DNA of 64,000 nucleotides from Pseudoclavibacter endophyticus (GCF_008831085.1 NZ_WBJY01000001.1:1922001-1986000); one strand, 5' to 3'; positions 20,567-31,138 are shown, counted from the stretch's first letter. The notes: a model not told the origin generated them from the sequence alone. Made by a program: numbers and translations.

Positions 20567-21946
20567 TCAGCTGCTGCGGCGCAGCTCCTCCGCCACGAGG
20601 AAGCCGAGCTCGAGCGACTGCATGTGGTTGAGCCGCGGATCACACAGCGTCTCGTAGCGCGACTCGAGCGTCGCCTCGTCGATGAACTCCGAGCCACCCA
20701 GGCACTCCGTCACGTCGTCGCCCGTCAGCTCGACGTGCACGCCACCGGGGTGCGTCCCAGCCGCGCGGTGCGCCTCGAAGAAACCCTTCACCTCGTCAAC
20801 GATGTCGTCGAAGCGGCGCGACTTGTAGCCGTTGGGCGTCGTGATGCCGTTGCCGTGCATCGGGTCAGTGATCCACAGGGGCGTGATCCCCTCCCGCTTC
20901 GACGCTTCGAGCAGCGGCGGCAGCGCCTCCCGGATGTTCCCGGCCCCCATGCGCGTGATGAACGTCAGGCGGCCGGGCTCGCGGTCGGGATCGAGGGCAT
21001 CGGCCAGCTGCATCATCATTTCAGGCGTCGTTGTGGGCCCGAGCTTCACGCCGATCGGGTTGCGCACGTGCCGGAAGAACTCGACGTGCGCCTCGTCGAG
21101 GCCGCGCGTGCGCTCGCCGATCCAGATGAAGTGCGCCGACGTGTCGTAGGGCAGGTCGGTGCGAGAGTCGATGCGCGTGAGCGGCCGCTCGTAGTCCATG
21201 AGGAGCCCCTCGTGGCCGACGTAGAATTCGACGTCGCGCAGCGACTGGAAGTCGGCGCCGCACGCGGCCATGAACCGGATCGCGCGGTCGATCTCGGCTG
21301 CGAGCGCTTCGTAGCGAGCCATCGCGGGGTTGCGCGCGAAGCCCTGGTTCCATTCGTGCACCTCGCGGAGGTCGGCGAAGCCGCCTGTCGTGAAGCCGCG
21401 TACGAGGTTCAGCGTCGAGGCCGCCGTGTGGTACCCCCGGAGAATTCGCTCGGGATCGGGGGTGCGCGCATCGCGCGTGAAATCGAAGCCGTTGACGATG
21501 TCACCGCGGTACGCCGGCAGCGTCTCATCGCCGCGCGTCTCGATGTCCTTCGAGCGCGGCTTCGCGAACTGGCCCGCCATGCGGCCCATCTTCACGACCG
21601 GCATCGACGCGCCGTACGTGAGCACGACCGCCATCTGCAGGATCGTGCGGATGCGCGCGCGGATCTTGTCGGCCGTCGCACCGGCGAACGTCTCGGCGCA
21701 ATCGCCGCCCTGCAGCACGAACGCCTCGCCCGCGGCGGCCGACGCCAGCCGGTCGCGCAGCCGGTCGACTTCACCCGCGAACACGAGCGGAGGCAGCTTC
21801 GTCAGCTCGGCCCGCACGCGCTCGATGTGCGCGGCGTCAGGCCAGTTCGGCTGCTGCTTGATGGGGTAGTCGCGCCAGGCGTCCAGCTCTGGATGCATAG
21901 GAGCGGGAGCTGCTGAGGTGCCAAGGGCGCTGTCGAGAATCTGCAT
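20567..21946 (-). CDS. aroG: Class II 3-deoxy-7-phosphoheptulonate (DAHP) synthase
   Basis: This enzyme joins phosphoenolpyruvate and erythrose 4-phosphate, the entry to the shikimate pathway. The 459-residue protein is a plant-type class II DAHP synthase: QQPNWPD near the N-terminus, FVLQGGDCAETF, KMGRMAGQFAKPRS, GRVARNPAM-like and CDPMHGN-like regions (here TDPMHGNGI) and HVELTGDDVTECLGG. The same gene lies two places after pknL in M. tuberculosis (Rv2178c). No strong ribosome site precedes the ATG. An eight-base direct repeat sits there instead (see findings). Confidence 0.95.
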   Translation of the reverse strand: MQILDSALGTSAAPAPMHPELDAWRDYPIKQQPNWPDAAHIERVRAELTKLPPLVFAGEVDRLRDRLASAAAGEAFVLQGGDCAETFAGATADKIRARIRTILQMAVVLTYGASMPVVKMGRMAGQFAKPRSKDIETRGDETLPAYRGDIVNGFDFTRDARTPDPERILRGYHTAASTLNLVRGFTTGGFADLREVHEWNQGFARNPAMARYEALAAEIDRAIRFMAACGADFQSLRDVEFYVGHEGLLMDYERPLTRIDSRTDLPYDTSAHFIWIGERTRGLDEAHVEFFRHVRNPIGVKLGPTTTPEMMMQLADALDPDREPGRLTFITRMGAGNIREALPPLLEASKREGITPLWITDPMHGNGITTPNGYKSRRFDDIVDEVKGFFEAHRAAGTHPGGVHVELTGDDVTECLGGSEFIDEATLESRYETLCDPRLNHMQSLELGFLVAEELRRSS

Positions 21947-22044
21947 GAACCGTTCGTGATCGTTCGTGGCGCCCGGCGATACGGGGCGCGCAAGGAGGAT
22001 GTGTCCGTCGCCCGAGTGTACTTCGTGGCGGCAGGCGGCGTTGC

Positions 22045-22773
22045 CTACGCCGCTGAGGCCGAAGGCGACGGTGCGGCGCTCGAACGTGGACCCTCGAGTT
22101 GCTGCCGCACCGTCGACGCATAGACGTCGCGAAACTGCTGATCGCCGAGCGCGTGCAACTCGCTCATGATCTCATCGGTGATGGAGCGCAGGAGGAACCG
22201 GTCGGCCTTGATGCCGCGATACCGCGAGAAGTCGATGGGCTTTCCGTAGACGACCGCGACCTTGCGAAGACGGGGCACGCTCTCGCCGATCGGCATCACC
22301 TTCTCGGTGTCGACCATGACGACGGGAACAACCGTGACGTTCTGCTTCGCCTCGAGCACCATGCGTGCGATACCCGTGCGGCCTCGATACAGGCGTCCGT
22401 CAGGGCTGCGCGTGCCTTCCGGGTAGATGCCGAGGACCTCTCCCTTGTCGAGCACCTCGATGCCCTTCTGCAGGGAGGCCTCGCTCTTCTTGCCCCCGGA
22501 ACGGTCCATCGGCAGCATCCCCGTCGCGAGGAAGAACTGGCGCATCGCCCAACCCTTGACGCCCGTACCCATGAAGTACTCGATCTTGGCGAGGAACGAG
22601 ACGTGCCGGTTGATCGTCAGCGGCAGGAAGATCGAATCGATCACCGAGAGATGGTTCGAGGCGAGGATGACGGCGCCCTTCTTCGGCACGCTCTCCGCCC
22701 CGACGATTTGGAGTCGGAAGGCGCTCTTGAGGATCGGCCCCGCGATGAGGCGGTGCAGCAGCCAATAAAACAT
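22045..22773 (-). CDS. plsC: PlsC-type 1-acyl-glycerol-3-phosphate acyltransferase
   Basis: It is a membrane-associated acyltransferase of phospholipid synthesis. The catalytic box NHLSVIDS (H(X)4D) and the phosphate-binding YPEGTRSPDG are present, with AVILASNH and RTGIARMVLE around them. The ATG at 22773 has GGGAG nine bases upstream and gives 242 residues, normal for the family. It is the counterpart by position of M. tuberculosis Rv2182c. TACACT at 22804-22809 (minus strand) could be its -10. Confidence 0.88.
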   Translation of the reverse strand: MFYWLLHRLIAGPILKSAFRLQIVGAESVPKKGAVILASNHLSVIDSIFLPLTINRHVSFLAKIEYFMGTGVKGWAMRQFFLATGMLPMDRSGGKKSEASLQKGIEVLDKGEVLGIYPEGTRSPDGRLYRGRTGIARMVLEAKQNVTVVPVVMVDTEKVMPIGESVPRLRKVAVVYGKPIDFSRYRGIKADRFLLRSITDEIMSELHALGDQQFRDVYASTVRQQLEGPRSSAAPSPSASAA

Positions 22774-22969
22774 CGAACGCTCCCGGGAATGTCGGAGACT
22801 CACAGTGTAACGGCGTCGTCATCTCGGTTGAGACGCGATCGCATGCAATCCGGCGTTTGCCGACCTTGCGGCCGATACAGTGAACCGTAGGCCGGGGTAT
22901 CCGCCCGGCCACACTCACTGTCTATCCAGGCGATCGACGGAGCTCGCCGGAGCTCGATGGGGACCAACG

Positions 22970-24790
22970 ATGCAGCAATTCGAAATGCCGGCCGGTGTCG
23001 CGCCGGAGCCCACGTGGAACACGACCGACCTCCTGCTCTCGCAGGTTCGCACCGATCCCGAGCACGCGATCTTCGCCCTGCCCGACGGCGACGGCTGGCG
23101 AGACGTGACGGCCGCGGAGTTCCACCGCCAGGTCGCCGAGGTGGCCAAGGGGCTCATCGCCGACGGGGTGGAGCCGGGCGACCACATCGCCTTCATCGGC
23201 CAGACGAGCTACGAGTGGACGCTCGTGGACTTCGCGCTGTGGTTCGCGGGCGCCATCATGGTGCCAATCTACGAGACGAGTTCCGCGTCGCAGATCGGCT
23301 GGATCATCGAAGACTCGGGCGCCAAGGGGCTCATCACCCACCGGCCGGAGCACGATGAGAAGCTCAGCGAGCTCGGTGAGCTCATCACGGGAATGCGCTT
23401 GCGCTACGCCCTGCACGACGACGGCCTCGGCAAGCTGCGGCAGGCGGGCGCGAGCGTCACGGACGAGACGCTCGAGGAGCGCCGCAGCCTCGCGAACGCG
23501 GATGACGTCGCGACGCTCATCTACACGTCGGGCTCGACCGGGCGGCCGAAGGGCTGCGTCCTGACCCACTCGAACTTCGTCGAGCTCTCGCGCAACGTGG
23601 TCGGTCCGCTCAGCGCCCTCATCCATCGTGAGTCGTCCACGGTGCTGTTCATCACGCTCGCGCACATCTTCGCCCGCTTCATCTCGGTGCTCTGCGTGTA
23701 CGGCGGCGTCAAGGTCGGCCACCAGCACGACACCACCAAGCTGGTGGAGGCGCTGGGGTCGTTCAAGCCCTCGTTCCTGCTCGCAGTGCCCAGGGTCTTC
23801 GAAAAGGTCTACAACTCGGCCGAGCACAAGGCCGAGGTCGGGGGCCGGGGCAAGATCTTTCGGCGCGCCGCCGCCGTTGCCGTCGCGTACTCGCACTCGC
23901 TCGACGGGGGACGGACGCCGCTGAGCCTCAAACTGCAGCACAAGCTCTTCGACAAGCTCGTCTACAGCAAGCTGCGCGCCGCGATGGGCGGCCGCGTCGT
24001 ACACGCCGTCTCGGGATCCGCGCCCCTCGGCGACCGCCTCAGCCACTTCTACCGGGCTATCGGCATGGACATCCTCGAAGGCTACGGCCTCACCGAGACG
24101 ACCGCCCCGATCTCCGTCAACCGGCCGGAGAAGTTCAAGATCGGCACCGTCGGGCCGCCGCTTCCGGGCGTCTCCGTCAAAATTTCCGACGAGGGCGAGA
24201 TCTTCGCGAAGGGCATCAACATCTTCCGCGAGTATTGGAAGAATCCGGATGCCACGGCGGAATCGTTCGAAGACGGCTGGTTCAAGACCGGCGACCTGGG
24301 CACCCTCGACGAAGACGGCTACATCACCGTCACGGGCCGGTCGAAGGAGATCATCGTCACGTCCGGCGGCAAGAACGTCGCACCGGCCGTCCTCGAAGAC
24401 CCGATCCGCGCGCATCCGATCATCAGTCAGGTCGTCGTGGTCGGCGACCAGCGCCCCTTCATCTCGGCGCTCGTGACGCTCGACCCGGAGATGCTGCCGA
24501 GCTGGCTCGAGGCCCGCGGCCAAGACCCGGACCTGTCGATCGCCGACGCCGCGCACAACGCGACCGTGCTGGCGGCCATCCAAGAGATCGTCGATACGGC
24601 GAACTCCCGCGTGAGCCGCGCCGAGTCGATTCGCAAGTTCGTGGTGCTCGACGACGACTTCACGGAGGTGAAGGGCACTCTGACCCCCAAGCTCTCGATC
24701 AAACGGCACGCCGTGCTCGAACGGTACGAGCCCGTGATCAAGGGCCTCTACGACGCCGCACCGCCCACGCAGGGCGTGACGCTCCAGTAG
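22970..24790 (+). CDS. Long-chain fatty acid--CoA ligase (FadD15-like)
   Basis: This is an AMP-forming acyl-CoA synthetase that activates fatty acids. The 606 residues include the P-loop YTSGSTGRPKGC near residue 185, the acyl-binding YGLTETTAP, the GWFKTGDLG hinge-region motif and the C-terminal catalytic Lys region VKGTLTPKLSIKR. ATG at 22970 follows GGGGA. It is divergent from plsC, which fits shared lipid metabolism, and corresponds by position to M. tuberculosis fadD15 (Rv2187). It meets the convergent def gene with only four bases between stops. Confidence 0.92.
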   Translation: MQQFEMPAGVAPEPTWNTTDLLLSQVRTDPEHAIFALPDGDGWRDVTAAEFHRQVAEVAKGLIADGVEPGDHIAFIGQTSYEWTLVDFALWFAGAIMVPIYETSSASQIGWIIEDSGAKGLITHRPEHDEKLSELGELITGMRLRYALHDDGLGKLRQAGASVTDETLEERRSLANADDVATLIYTSGSTGRPKGCVLTHSNFVELSRNVVGPLSALIHRESSTVLFITLAHIFARFISVLCVYGGVKVGHQHDTTKLVEALGSFKPSFLLAVPRVFEKVYNSAEHKAEVGGRGKIFRRAAAVAVAYSHSLDGGRTPLSLKLQHKLFDKLVYSKLRAAMGGRVVHAVSGSAPLGDRLSHFYRAIGMDILEGYGLTETTAPISVNRPEKFKIGTVGPPLPGVSVKISDEGEIFAKGINIFREYWKNPDATAESFEDGWFKTGDLGTLDEDGYITVTGRSKEIIVTSGGKNVAPAVLEDPIRAHPIISQVVVVGDQRPFISALVTLDPEMLPSWLEARGQDPDLSIADAAHNATVLAAIQEIVDTANSRVSRAESIRKFVVLDDDFTEVKGTLTPKLSIKRHAVLERYEPVIKGLYDAAPPTQGVTLQ

Positions 24791-24794
24791 CCGC

Positions 24795-25286
24795 CTAGAA
24801 CCAGTCGCTCTCGCGCACCTGCTTCAAGGCCATGCGACGCTGTTCCTTGCTGAGCACGTCGAGGTAGACGACGCCGCGCAAATGGTCGGTCTCGTGCTGC
24901 AGCATCTGCGCCATGAGACCCTCGCCCTCGAGCACGACCTCCGCGCCCTCGAGGTCGATGCCGCGGGCGCGCGCGAACTCGTACCGCGGCGCCTTCGCCC
25001 AAATGCCCGGCACCGACAGGCATCCCTCGTCGATCTCGCGCTGCTCGCCCCATGCCGACTCGAGCACGGGGTTGATGAGATAGCCGACCTCTCCGTCGAT
25101 GTTGTAACTGAAGACCGCAAGACCGACCCCGATCTGCGGGGCCGCGACGCCGGCCCTCCCCTCCATGTCGGTCGTCTCGAGCAGGTCACGAACGAGCGCC
25201 CGGACACCGTCGTCGATGTCGACGATCTGCGCGGCCGGCTGCCGCAGGACGGGGTCGGGGTAGCGCCGGATCTCTCTGACCGTCAT
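24795..25286 (-). CDS. def: Peptide deformylase
   Basis: Peptide deformylase removes the N-formyl group from nascent proteins with a bound metal (Fe2+). All three active-site motifs are present in the 163-residue protein: GVAAPQIG (46-53), EGCLS (87-91, metal Cys) and QHETDH (130-135, two metal His and catalytic Glu). The ATG at 25286 overlaps the mycothione reductase stop as ATGA. The C-terminus is short, without the extension of some actinobacterial forms. Confidence 0.95.
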   Translation of the reverse strand: MTVREIRRYPDPVLRQPAAQIVDIDDGVRALVRDLLETTDMEGRAGVAAPQIGVGLAVFSYNIDGEVGYLINPVLESAWGEQREIDEGCLSVPGIWAKAPRYEFARARGIDLEGAEVVLEGEGLMAQMLQHETDHLRGVVYLDVLSKEQRRMALKQVRESDWF

Positions 25287-26713
25287 GTCACCGCCCCCAA
25301 AAGGTAATCCTCGGCCTTCAGCAGCGCGTTCTCGACGATTTCGGACGCGGCCGGATGCGGCCAGTACTGCGATCGCGCGAGGCCACGCACGGACATGCCG
25401 TTCGACGCCGCCAGCACGAGGGGCTGCAACAGCACGGGAGCATCCGGACCGATGATATGGGCACCGAGCAGTCGCCCCGTGAGGGCCTCGACCACCAGCT
25501 TGCAGCAGCTGTCCCGGTCTTCGAGCGCCCAGCCCCACGCGGTCCAGGCGTACTCGTGCAGCACCTCGAACGCGTCGAAGCCGCACTGCTCGGCCGTCGC
25601 GAGGGTCTCGCCGAACCACGCGACCTGCGGCGCCGAGAACACGGCGCTCGGAACCGGCGCGAGGTCGTTCGCGACGAGCTTCACCTCGGGCGCGTCCGGC
25701 CCGGCCAGAAGGTTGGCCTGTACGACGCGCGCCTCATGGTTGGCGACGTGCTTCAACTGGTGTGCCGCGTCGATGTCGCCGAGCGCGAAAACGCCCGCCG
25801 TCGCCTCGCCTCCGGAAAGCACGCGCTGGTAACGGTCGACGACGAGGCGCCCGTCGGGGTGGTGATCGAAGCCGACGTCCTCGGTGCCGAGCCTGTCGGT
25901 GTTCGGCTCGCGGCCGATCGCGACGAGCACGAGCTCGGCCGAGACGGCGCTGCCGTCGCTCAACTCGAGGCGCACGCCGTCGGCCGTCTCGGTCGACGCC
26001 ACGACGTTGGTCTCGCTCCGCACCTCCCACGAGGCCGCCGCCGCGGCCATGAACCGCCCCTGAAGCTCGGGATCGAGGTCGCGCAGCAGCGTCGATCGCG
26101 CGATCTGCACGACCTCGACCCCGAGGCCCTCGAACATCGCGGCGAACTCGACCGCGACGACGCCGCCGCCCACGATCGCGAGACGGGCCGGCAGTGCGTC
26201 GATGTGCATGATCTCGTCCGACGTGAGCACGCGCGGCGATGGCGGCACGGCGGGATGCGCGCGGGGACGGGAGCCCGCCGCGATCACGACGCGTTCGGCC
26301 CGGATGCGCCGACCGGAGTCGGTCTCGACCTCGCGAGGCGCCGTGAAGCGCACCGACTCGCGCACGAGCGACACATTCGGCTCACCGGAGCGACGATATT
26401 CCTCGCCCGACATCGCGATCGCATCGATGCGGCCGAAGACGCGGTCGCGGATCGCGGGCCAGTCGACGTCGATGTGCACGTTCCGCAGGCCGAGCCGCTC
26501 GGCGTCGCGCGCGCTCCGGGCGACATCGGCGACGTGGACGAACATCTTGGTGGGGATGCACCCCACGTTCAGGCACGTGCCGCCGAACCAGGGCGCGTCG
26601 TCGACGATCGCGATGGAGAGGGCGGACAACTGCGGCGTCGGAATCGAGTTCCCTGAGCCTGCGCCGATGATGAGCAGCTCCACCTCGTCGATTCCGGCGC
26701 TCGCCGTGCCCAT
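25283..26713 (-). CDS. mtr: Mycothione reductase
   Basis: This FAD/NADPH disulfide oxidoreductase keeps mycothiol reduced. The protein (476 residues) has an FAD loop written GAGSGNSIP, characteristic of mycothione reductase and unlike the GxGxxG of lipoamide dehydrogenase. The redox pair is in [12 protein letters not shown] (Cys47 and Cys52), a second dinucleotide site is [10 protein letters not shown], and an FAD-binding FALGDID follows. ATG at 26713 has GGGAG upstream. It starts immediately after the pyc stop, so the two are co-transcribed. Confidence 0.9.
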   Translation of the reverse strand: MGTASAGIDEVELLIIGAGSGNSIPTPQLSALSIAIVDDAPWFGGTCLNVGCIPTKMFVHVADVARSARDAERLGLRNVHIDVDWPAIRDRVFGRIDAIAMSGEEYRRSGEPNVSLVRESVRFTAPREVETDSGRRIRAERVVIAAGSRPRAHPAVPPSPRVLTSDEIMHIDALPARLAIVGGGVVAVEFAAMFEGLGVEVVQIARSTLLRDLDPELQGRFMAAAAASWEVRSETNVVASTETADGVRLELSDGSAVSAELVLVAIGREPNTDRLGTEDVGFDHHPDGRLVVDRYQRVLSGGEATAGVFALGDIDAAHQLKHVANHEARVVQANLLAGPDAPEVKLVANDLAPVPSAVFSAPQVAWFGETLATAEQCGFDAFEVLHEYAWTAWGWALEDRDSCCKLVVEALTGRLLGAHIIGPDAPVLLQPLVLAASNGMSVRGLARSQYWPHPAASEIVENALLKAEDYLLGAVT

Positions 26714-26714
26714 G

Positions 26715-29700
26715 TCATTCACTCCCAACAAGCCCCGCACGACTCGCGCCCGGGGCGATGACCAAGAGCAGATCGCCATGCGCGACCTCGCTCGGCGAGT
26801 CGATCGCCAACCGCTCTACCGTACCGGCCACCGGGGCGGTAATTCCCGCCTCCATCTTCATGGCCTCGATGGTGGCGACCGTCGCCCCCCGCTCGACGGT
26901 CTGGCCGGGTTCCGCGTGCAGCGTCACGACGCCCGAGAACGGCGCCGGAACGTGCCCGTTATTGCCCGGGTCGGCGCGCTCCCGCTCGGCGGCGTCGGCC
27001 GTTATCGATCGGTCGCGAACGAACACGGGGCGAAGCTGGCCGTTCAGCGTCGCCATGACCGTGCGCATCCCCGCCTCGTCGGGCTCGCCGATCGCCTCGA
27101 GCCCCACGTAGAGCTGCACGCCGGGCGCGATGTCGATGACGTGCTCCTCACCGGGCTCAAGGCCGTAGAGGTAGTCGAGCGTGTCGAGCACCGACAGGTC
27201 GCCGAAGAGCTCGACCGTGTCCTCGAAGATGCTCGTGGGCCCCGGGAAGAGCAGGCGGTTGAGGGTGCGGCGCCGCGTTGCACTGTCGCCGTCGAGCGCG
27301 GCCTCGTCATCCGCCGAGATCTCGGTGTCGCGCACCTGCACCTCACGGCCGGCGAGCACGCGCGACCGGAACGGCTCCGGCCAGCCGCCCGGGAGCTCGC
27401 CGAGCTCGCCGGCCATGAATCCGATCACCGAGTCGGGAACGTCGTACGCGCCCGGGTTCGCCTCGAAATCAGCCGGGTCGGCGTCGACGGCGACGAGATG
27501 CAGGGCCAGGTCGCCGACGACCTTCGACGAAGGGGTCACCTTGGGGATGCGGCCGAGAATGCGATCGGCCGCCGCGTACATGTCCTCGATGCGTTCGAAA
27601 TCGTCGGCGAGGCCGAGCGCGATGGCCTGCTGGCGAAGGTTCGAGAGCTGGCCGCCGGGGATCTCGTGCGTGTACACGCGGCCCGTCGGACCGGGCAGGC
27701 CCGATTCGAAGGGTCGGTAGACGAGACGAACGGCCTCCCAGTAGGGCTCGAAGTCGGTGACGCGCTCGAGGTCGATGCCGGTGTCGCGCTCGCAGTTCGC
27801 GAGGGCGGCGACAAGCGCCGAGAGACTCGGCTGGCTGGTCGTGCCCGACATCGGCGCGCTCGCAGCGTCGACCGCGTCGACGCCGGCCTCGCTCGCGGCG
27901 AGCAACGTGGCGAGCTGACCGCCCGCCGTGTCGTGGGTGTGCAGGTGCACCGGCAGGTCGAAGCGTGCGCGGAGCGCCGAGACGAGCGTGCGCGCCGCCT
28001 GTGGGCGGAGCAGCCCGGCCATGTCCTTGATCGCGATGATGTGGGCACCGGCGTCGACGATCTGCTCGGCGAGCCGCAGATAGTAGTCGAGCGTGTACAG
28101 CGTTTCGTCGGGGTTCGAGAGGTCGCCGGTGTAGCACAGGGCGACCTCGGCGACCGACGTGCCCGTCTCGAGCACCGAGTCGATCGCGGGGCGCATCTGC
28201 GACACGTCGTTGAGGGCGTCAAAGATGCGGAAGATGTCGATTCCGGTCGACGTTGCCTCGCGCACGAACGCGTCGGTGACCTTGGCGGGATATGGCGTGT
28301 ATCCGACCGTGTTGCGGCCCCGCAGGAGCATTTGCAGGGGGATGTTCGGCACGGCTTCGCGGAGTGCGGCGAGGCGATCCCACGGATCCTCGCCGAGGAA
28401 CCGCAGGGCGACGTCGTAGGTCGCGCCGCCCCACGCCTCGATCGACAGCAGCTCCGGAGTCTGTCGCGCGAGGTGCGGCGCGATCGTCACGAGATCCTTG
28501 GTGCGGACGCGCGTCGCCAAGAGGGATTGATGCGCGTCGCGGAATGTCGTGTCGGTGACCGCGAGCGACGTGCGTTCCCGGAGCTCGGCTGCGAAGCGCG
28601 CGGGTCCGAGGTCGAGCAGCCGCTGCCGGCCGGCGTCGGGGGCCGGGCGCGCGAGGTCGACCGCGGGCAACTTCGATCGAAGTTCGACGCTCGTGGGCCG
28701 ATTGCCGTTCGGCGCATTGACCGTGACGTCGGCGAGCCAGTTCATGAGCTTGGTCCCGCGGTCGCGCGAGCGCTTGTACCGCATCAACTGCGGGCGCTCC
28801 TCGATGAAGCTCGTCGACACGTCGCCGCGCTGGAAGTCGGGGTCGGCGAGCACCTGCTGCAGGAATGGGATATTGGTGGCAACGCCGCGGATGCGGAACT
28901 CGGCGAGCGCGCGTTGCGCGCGCGCCGTCGCCGCTTCGAAGCTGCGACCTCTGGCCGTGAGCTTCGCGAGCATCGAGTCGAAGTGCGGCAACACCTCGGC
29001 GCCCGTCGCGATCGTGCCGCCGTCGACGCGGATGCCGGAGCCACCCGCCGAGCGGTACGTCGTGATGGTCCCCGTGTCCGGGCGGAAGTCCTGGGTCGGG
29101 TCTTCCGTCGTCAGCCGGCACTGCAGTGCGACCCCGTGCATCCGGATCTCTTCCTGGCTCAGCCCGAGGTCGGTGAGCCGCTCCCCCGCCGCGATGCGCA
29201 TCTGCGCCTGGACGAGATCGACGTCGGTGATCTCCTCCGTGACGGTGTGCTCGACCTGGATCCGCGGGTTCATCTCGATGAAGACGTGGTCTCCCGCCCG
29301 CTCGCCCGCGGTGTCGACGAGGAACTCGACGGTCCCCGCGTTGACGTAGTCGATCGATCGCGCGAAGGCGACCGCGTCGCGGTAGAGCGCTTCACGGATG
29401 CCGTCGTCCAGGTTCGGCGCCGGGGCGATCTCGATGACCTTCTGGTGTCGCCGCTGCACGGAGCAGTCGCGCTCGAACAGGTGAACGGTCTCGCCGTGCG
29501 CATCGGCCAGCACCTGGACCTCGATGTGCCGGGGCCGCAGCACGGCCTGCTCGAGGAACATGGTCGCGTCGCCGAAGGCCGTCTCGGCCTCCTTCATGGC
29601 AGACTCGAGCGCCGCCCGCAGGTCTTCCCGGCGCTCGACGCGACGCATGCCGCGCCCGCCGCCGCCCGCAACGGCCTTCGCGAAGATCGGGAAGCCGATG

Positions 29701-30149
29701 TCATCGGCCGCCGCGAGGAGCGCCTCGATGTCGGTCGTCGGATCGGACGAGGCGAGCACGGGCACGCCGGCGGCGATCGCCTGCTGCTTCGCCGTGACCT
29801 TGTTGCCCGCCGACTCGAGCACCCGGGGCGGCGGACCGATGAAGGTGATGCCGTTCTCGGCGGCCGCACGCGCAAGGTTGGGATTCTCGCTGAGGAAGCC
29901 GTAGCCGGGGTAGATCGCGTCGGCCCCGCTCATGCGCGCCACGCGGATGATCTCGTCGACGTCCAGGTAGGCGCGGACCGGATGTCCGATGTCGCCGATC
30001 TGATACGCCTCGTCCGCCTTCAGGCGGTGCAGCGAATTCCGATCCTCGTAAGGGAAGACGGCGACCGTGCGGACTCCCAGTTCAACGGCCGCGCGAAAAC
30101 CGCGGATCGCAATCTCGCCGCGGTTCGCTACGAGGATCTTCCTGAACAT
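26715..30149 (-). CDS. pyc: Pyruvate carboxylase
   Basis: Pyruvate carboxylase is a biotin-dependent anaplerotic enzyme making oxaloacetate. The 1144-residue polypeptide contains a biotin carboxylase domain (MFRKILVANRGEIAIR start, GGGGRGMR ATP loop, EMNPRIQVEHTVTE), a carboxyltransferase TIM barrel (TDTTFRDAHQSLLATR, IKDMAGLL), and a C-terminal biotinyl domain with the lysine in EAMKMEAG. ATG at 30149 has AGGAGGG. It heads the pyc-mtr-def unit. Confidence 0.96.
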   Translation of the reverse strand: MFRKILVANRGEIAIRGFRAAVELGVRTVAVFPYEDRNSLHRLKADEAYQIGDIGHPVRAYLDVDEIIRVARMSGADAIYPGYGFLSENPNLARAAAENGITFIGPPPRVLESAGNKVTAKQQAIAAGVPVLASSDPTTDIEALLAAADDIGFPIFAKAVAGGGGRGMRRVERREDLRAALESAMKEAETAFGDATMFLEQAVLRPRHIEVQVLADAHGETVHLFERDCSVQRRHQKVIEIAPAPNLDDGIREALYRDAVAFARSIDYVNAGTVEFLVDTAGERAGDHVFIEMNPRIQVEHTVTEEITDVDLVQAQMRIAAGERLTDLGLSQEEIRMHGVALQCRLTTEDPTQDFRPDTGTITTYRSAGGSGIRVDGGTIATGAEVLPHFDSMLAKLTARGRSFEAATARAQRALAEFRIRGVATNIPFLQQVLADPDFQRGDVSTSFIEERPQLMRYKRSRDRGTKLMNWLADVTVNAPNGNRPTSVELRSKLPAVDLARPAPDAGRQRLLDLGPARFAAELRERTSLAVTDTTFRDAHQSLLATRVRTKDLVTIAPHLARQTPELLSIEAWGGATYDVALRFLGEDPWDRLAALREAVPNIPLQMLLRGRNTVGYTPYPAKVTDAFVREATSTGIDIFRIFDALNDVSQMRPAIDSVLETGTSVAEVALCYTGDLSNPDETLYTLDYYLRLAEQIVDAGAHIIAIKDMAGLLRPQAARTLVSALRARFDLPVHLHTHDTAGGQLATLLAASEAGVDAVDAASAPMSGTTSQPSLSALVAALANCERDTGIDLERVTDFEPYWEAVRLVYRPFESGLPGPTGRVYTHEIPGGQLSNLRQQAIALGLADDFERIEDMYAAADRILGRIPKVTPSSKVVGDLALHLVAVDADPADFEANPGAYDVPDSVIGFMAGELGELPGGWPEPFRSRVLAGREVQVRDTEISADDEAALDGDSATRRRTLNRLLFPGPTSIFEDTVELFGDLSVLDTLDYLYGLEPGEEHVIDIAPGVQLYVGLEAIGEPDEAGMRTVMATLNGQLRPVFVRDRSITADAAERERADPGNNGHVPAPFSGVVTLHAEPGQTVERGATVATIEAMKMEAGITAPVAGTVERLAIDSPSEVAHGDLLLVIAPGASRAGLVGSE

Positions 30150-30270
30150 CTGTGCCGCCCTCCTGCGCGTCATCGCGCATGTTCTGCCAGTGGCAGACAG
30201 CCTAAAGGCAGCCCCGCCCCTCGGACGCGCACGGCATCCGCGGGAGCTCGCGGTCTAGAGTGACCGGGAT

Positions 30271-31116
30271 ATGTTCGTGCTCAGCATCTCGTCATTGAAG
30301 GGCGGCGTCGGCAAGACGACCGTCACCCTCGGCATCGCGTCAGCCGCGTGGGCGCGCGGACTCCGCACGCTCGTCGTCGACCTCGATCCTCAGGCGGACG
30401 TCTCGACCGGAATGGACGTCCAGGCCGACAACGCCGCGAGCGTCGCCGATGTGTTGGGCTCGCCGAAGTCCGAGACGGTGCGCCGCGCCATCGTGCGGTC
30501 CGGGTGGGCGCGTGGGAACAATCGCGTGATCGATCTCATGATCGGCAGTCCGTCATCGATCACGTTCGACGGTCCGCATCCTTCGGTCCGCGACATCTGG
30601 CGTCTCGAGGAAGGGCTCGCCATCGTCGAGGAGGATTACGACCTCGTGCTCATCGACTGCCCGCCCTCGCTCAACGCCCTGACGCGCACGGCATGGGCGG
30701 CGTCGGACAGGGTGGCGATCGTGACGGAGCCTGGACTGTTCTCGGTCGCGGCAGCCGATCGCGCTCTGCGGGCGATCGAGGAGATCCGCCGGGGCCTGTC
30801 GCCGCGACTGCAACCGATGGGCATCATCGTCAACCGCACGCGCATGCAGTCGGTCGAGCACCAGTTCCGAGTGAAGGAGCTGCGAGAGATGTTCGGGCCG
30901 CTCGTGCTCGCGCCGCACCTGCCCGAGCGCACGTCGTTGCAGCAGGCGCAGGGTGCCGCGAAGCCCGTCCACCTGTGGCCCGGTCCGAGCTCGGAGGAGA
31001 TGGCCGAGCACTTCGATCGGCTCATGGAGCGCATCATGCGCACGGGGCGCCTCGGGCACTACGCGGCGCTCGGCGGGCGTGAGCACCGAGAAGCCGCGCC
31101 CCGGGGCGGGAACTAG
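30271..31116 (+). CDS. Orphan ParA-family ATPase
   Basis: A deviant Walker A motif KGGVGKTT (10-17) with signature lysine, VDLDPQADVS and LIDCPPSLN identify a ParA/Soj-type ATPase of 281 residues. No parB or parS-like site accompanies it, so it is not the chromosome-partition pair. Orphan ParA proteins in actinobacteria act in division-site or polar positioning. It lies beside the MerR-FtsR-GarA cluster and divergent from pyc. TAGAGT at 30256-30261 is a possible -10. Confidence 0.88.
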   Translation: MFVLSISSLKGGVGKTTVTLGIASAAWARGLRTLVVDLDPQADVSTGMDVQADNAASVADVLGSPKSETVRRAIVRSGWARGNNRVIDLMIGSPSSITFDGPHPSVRDIWRLEEGLAIVEEDYDLVLIDCPPSLNALTRTAWAASDRVAIVTEPGLFSVAAADRALRAIEEIRRGLSPRLQPMGIIVNRTRMQSVEHQFRVKELREMFGPLVLAPHLPERTSLQQAQGAAKPVHLWPGPSSEEMAEHFDRLMERIMRTGRLGHYAALGGREHREAAPRGGN

Positions 31117-31138
31117 TCGGCGCGACTCGGGCGCGCGG

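Noticed and set aside
22922..24709. 595-codon minus-strand frame
   Set aside because: Mirror of the acyl-CoA ligase gene; no domain pattern.
26202..30263. 1353-codon open frame on the plus strand
   Set aside because: Antisense to pyc; the opposite strand has complete biotin carboxylase, carboxyltransferase and biotinyl motifs. High GC makes long empty frames.
30271..31116. Chromosome partition parAB locus with parS
   Set aside because: No parB gene beside it and no parS-like palindrome seen; called orphan ParA.
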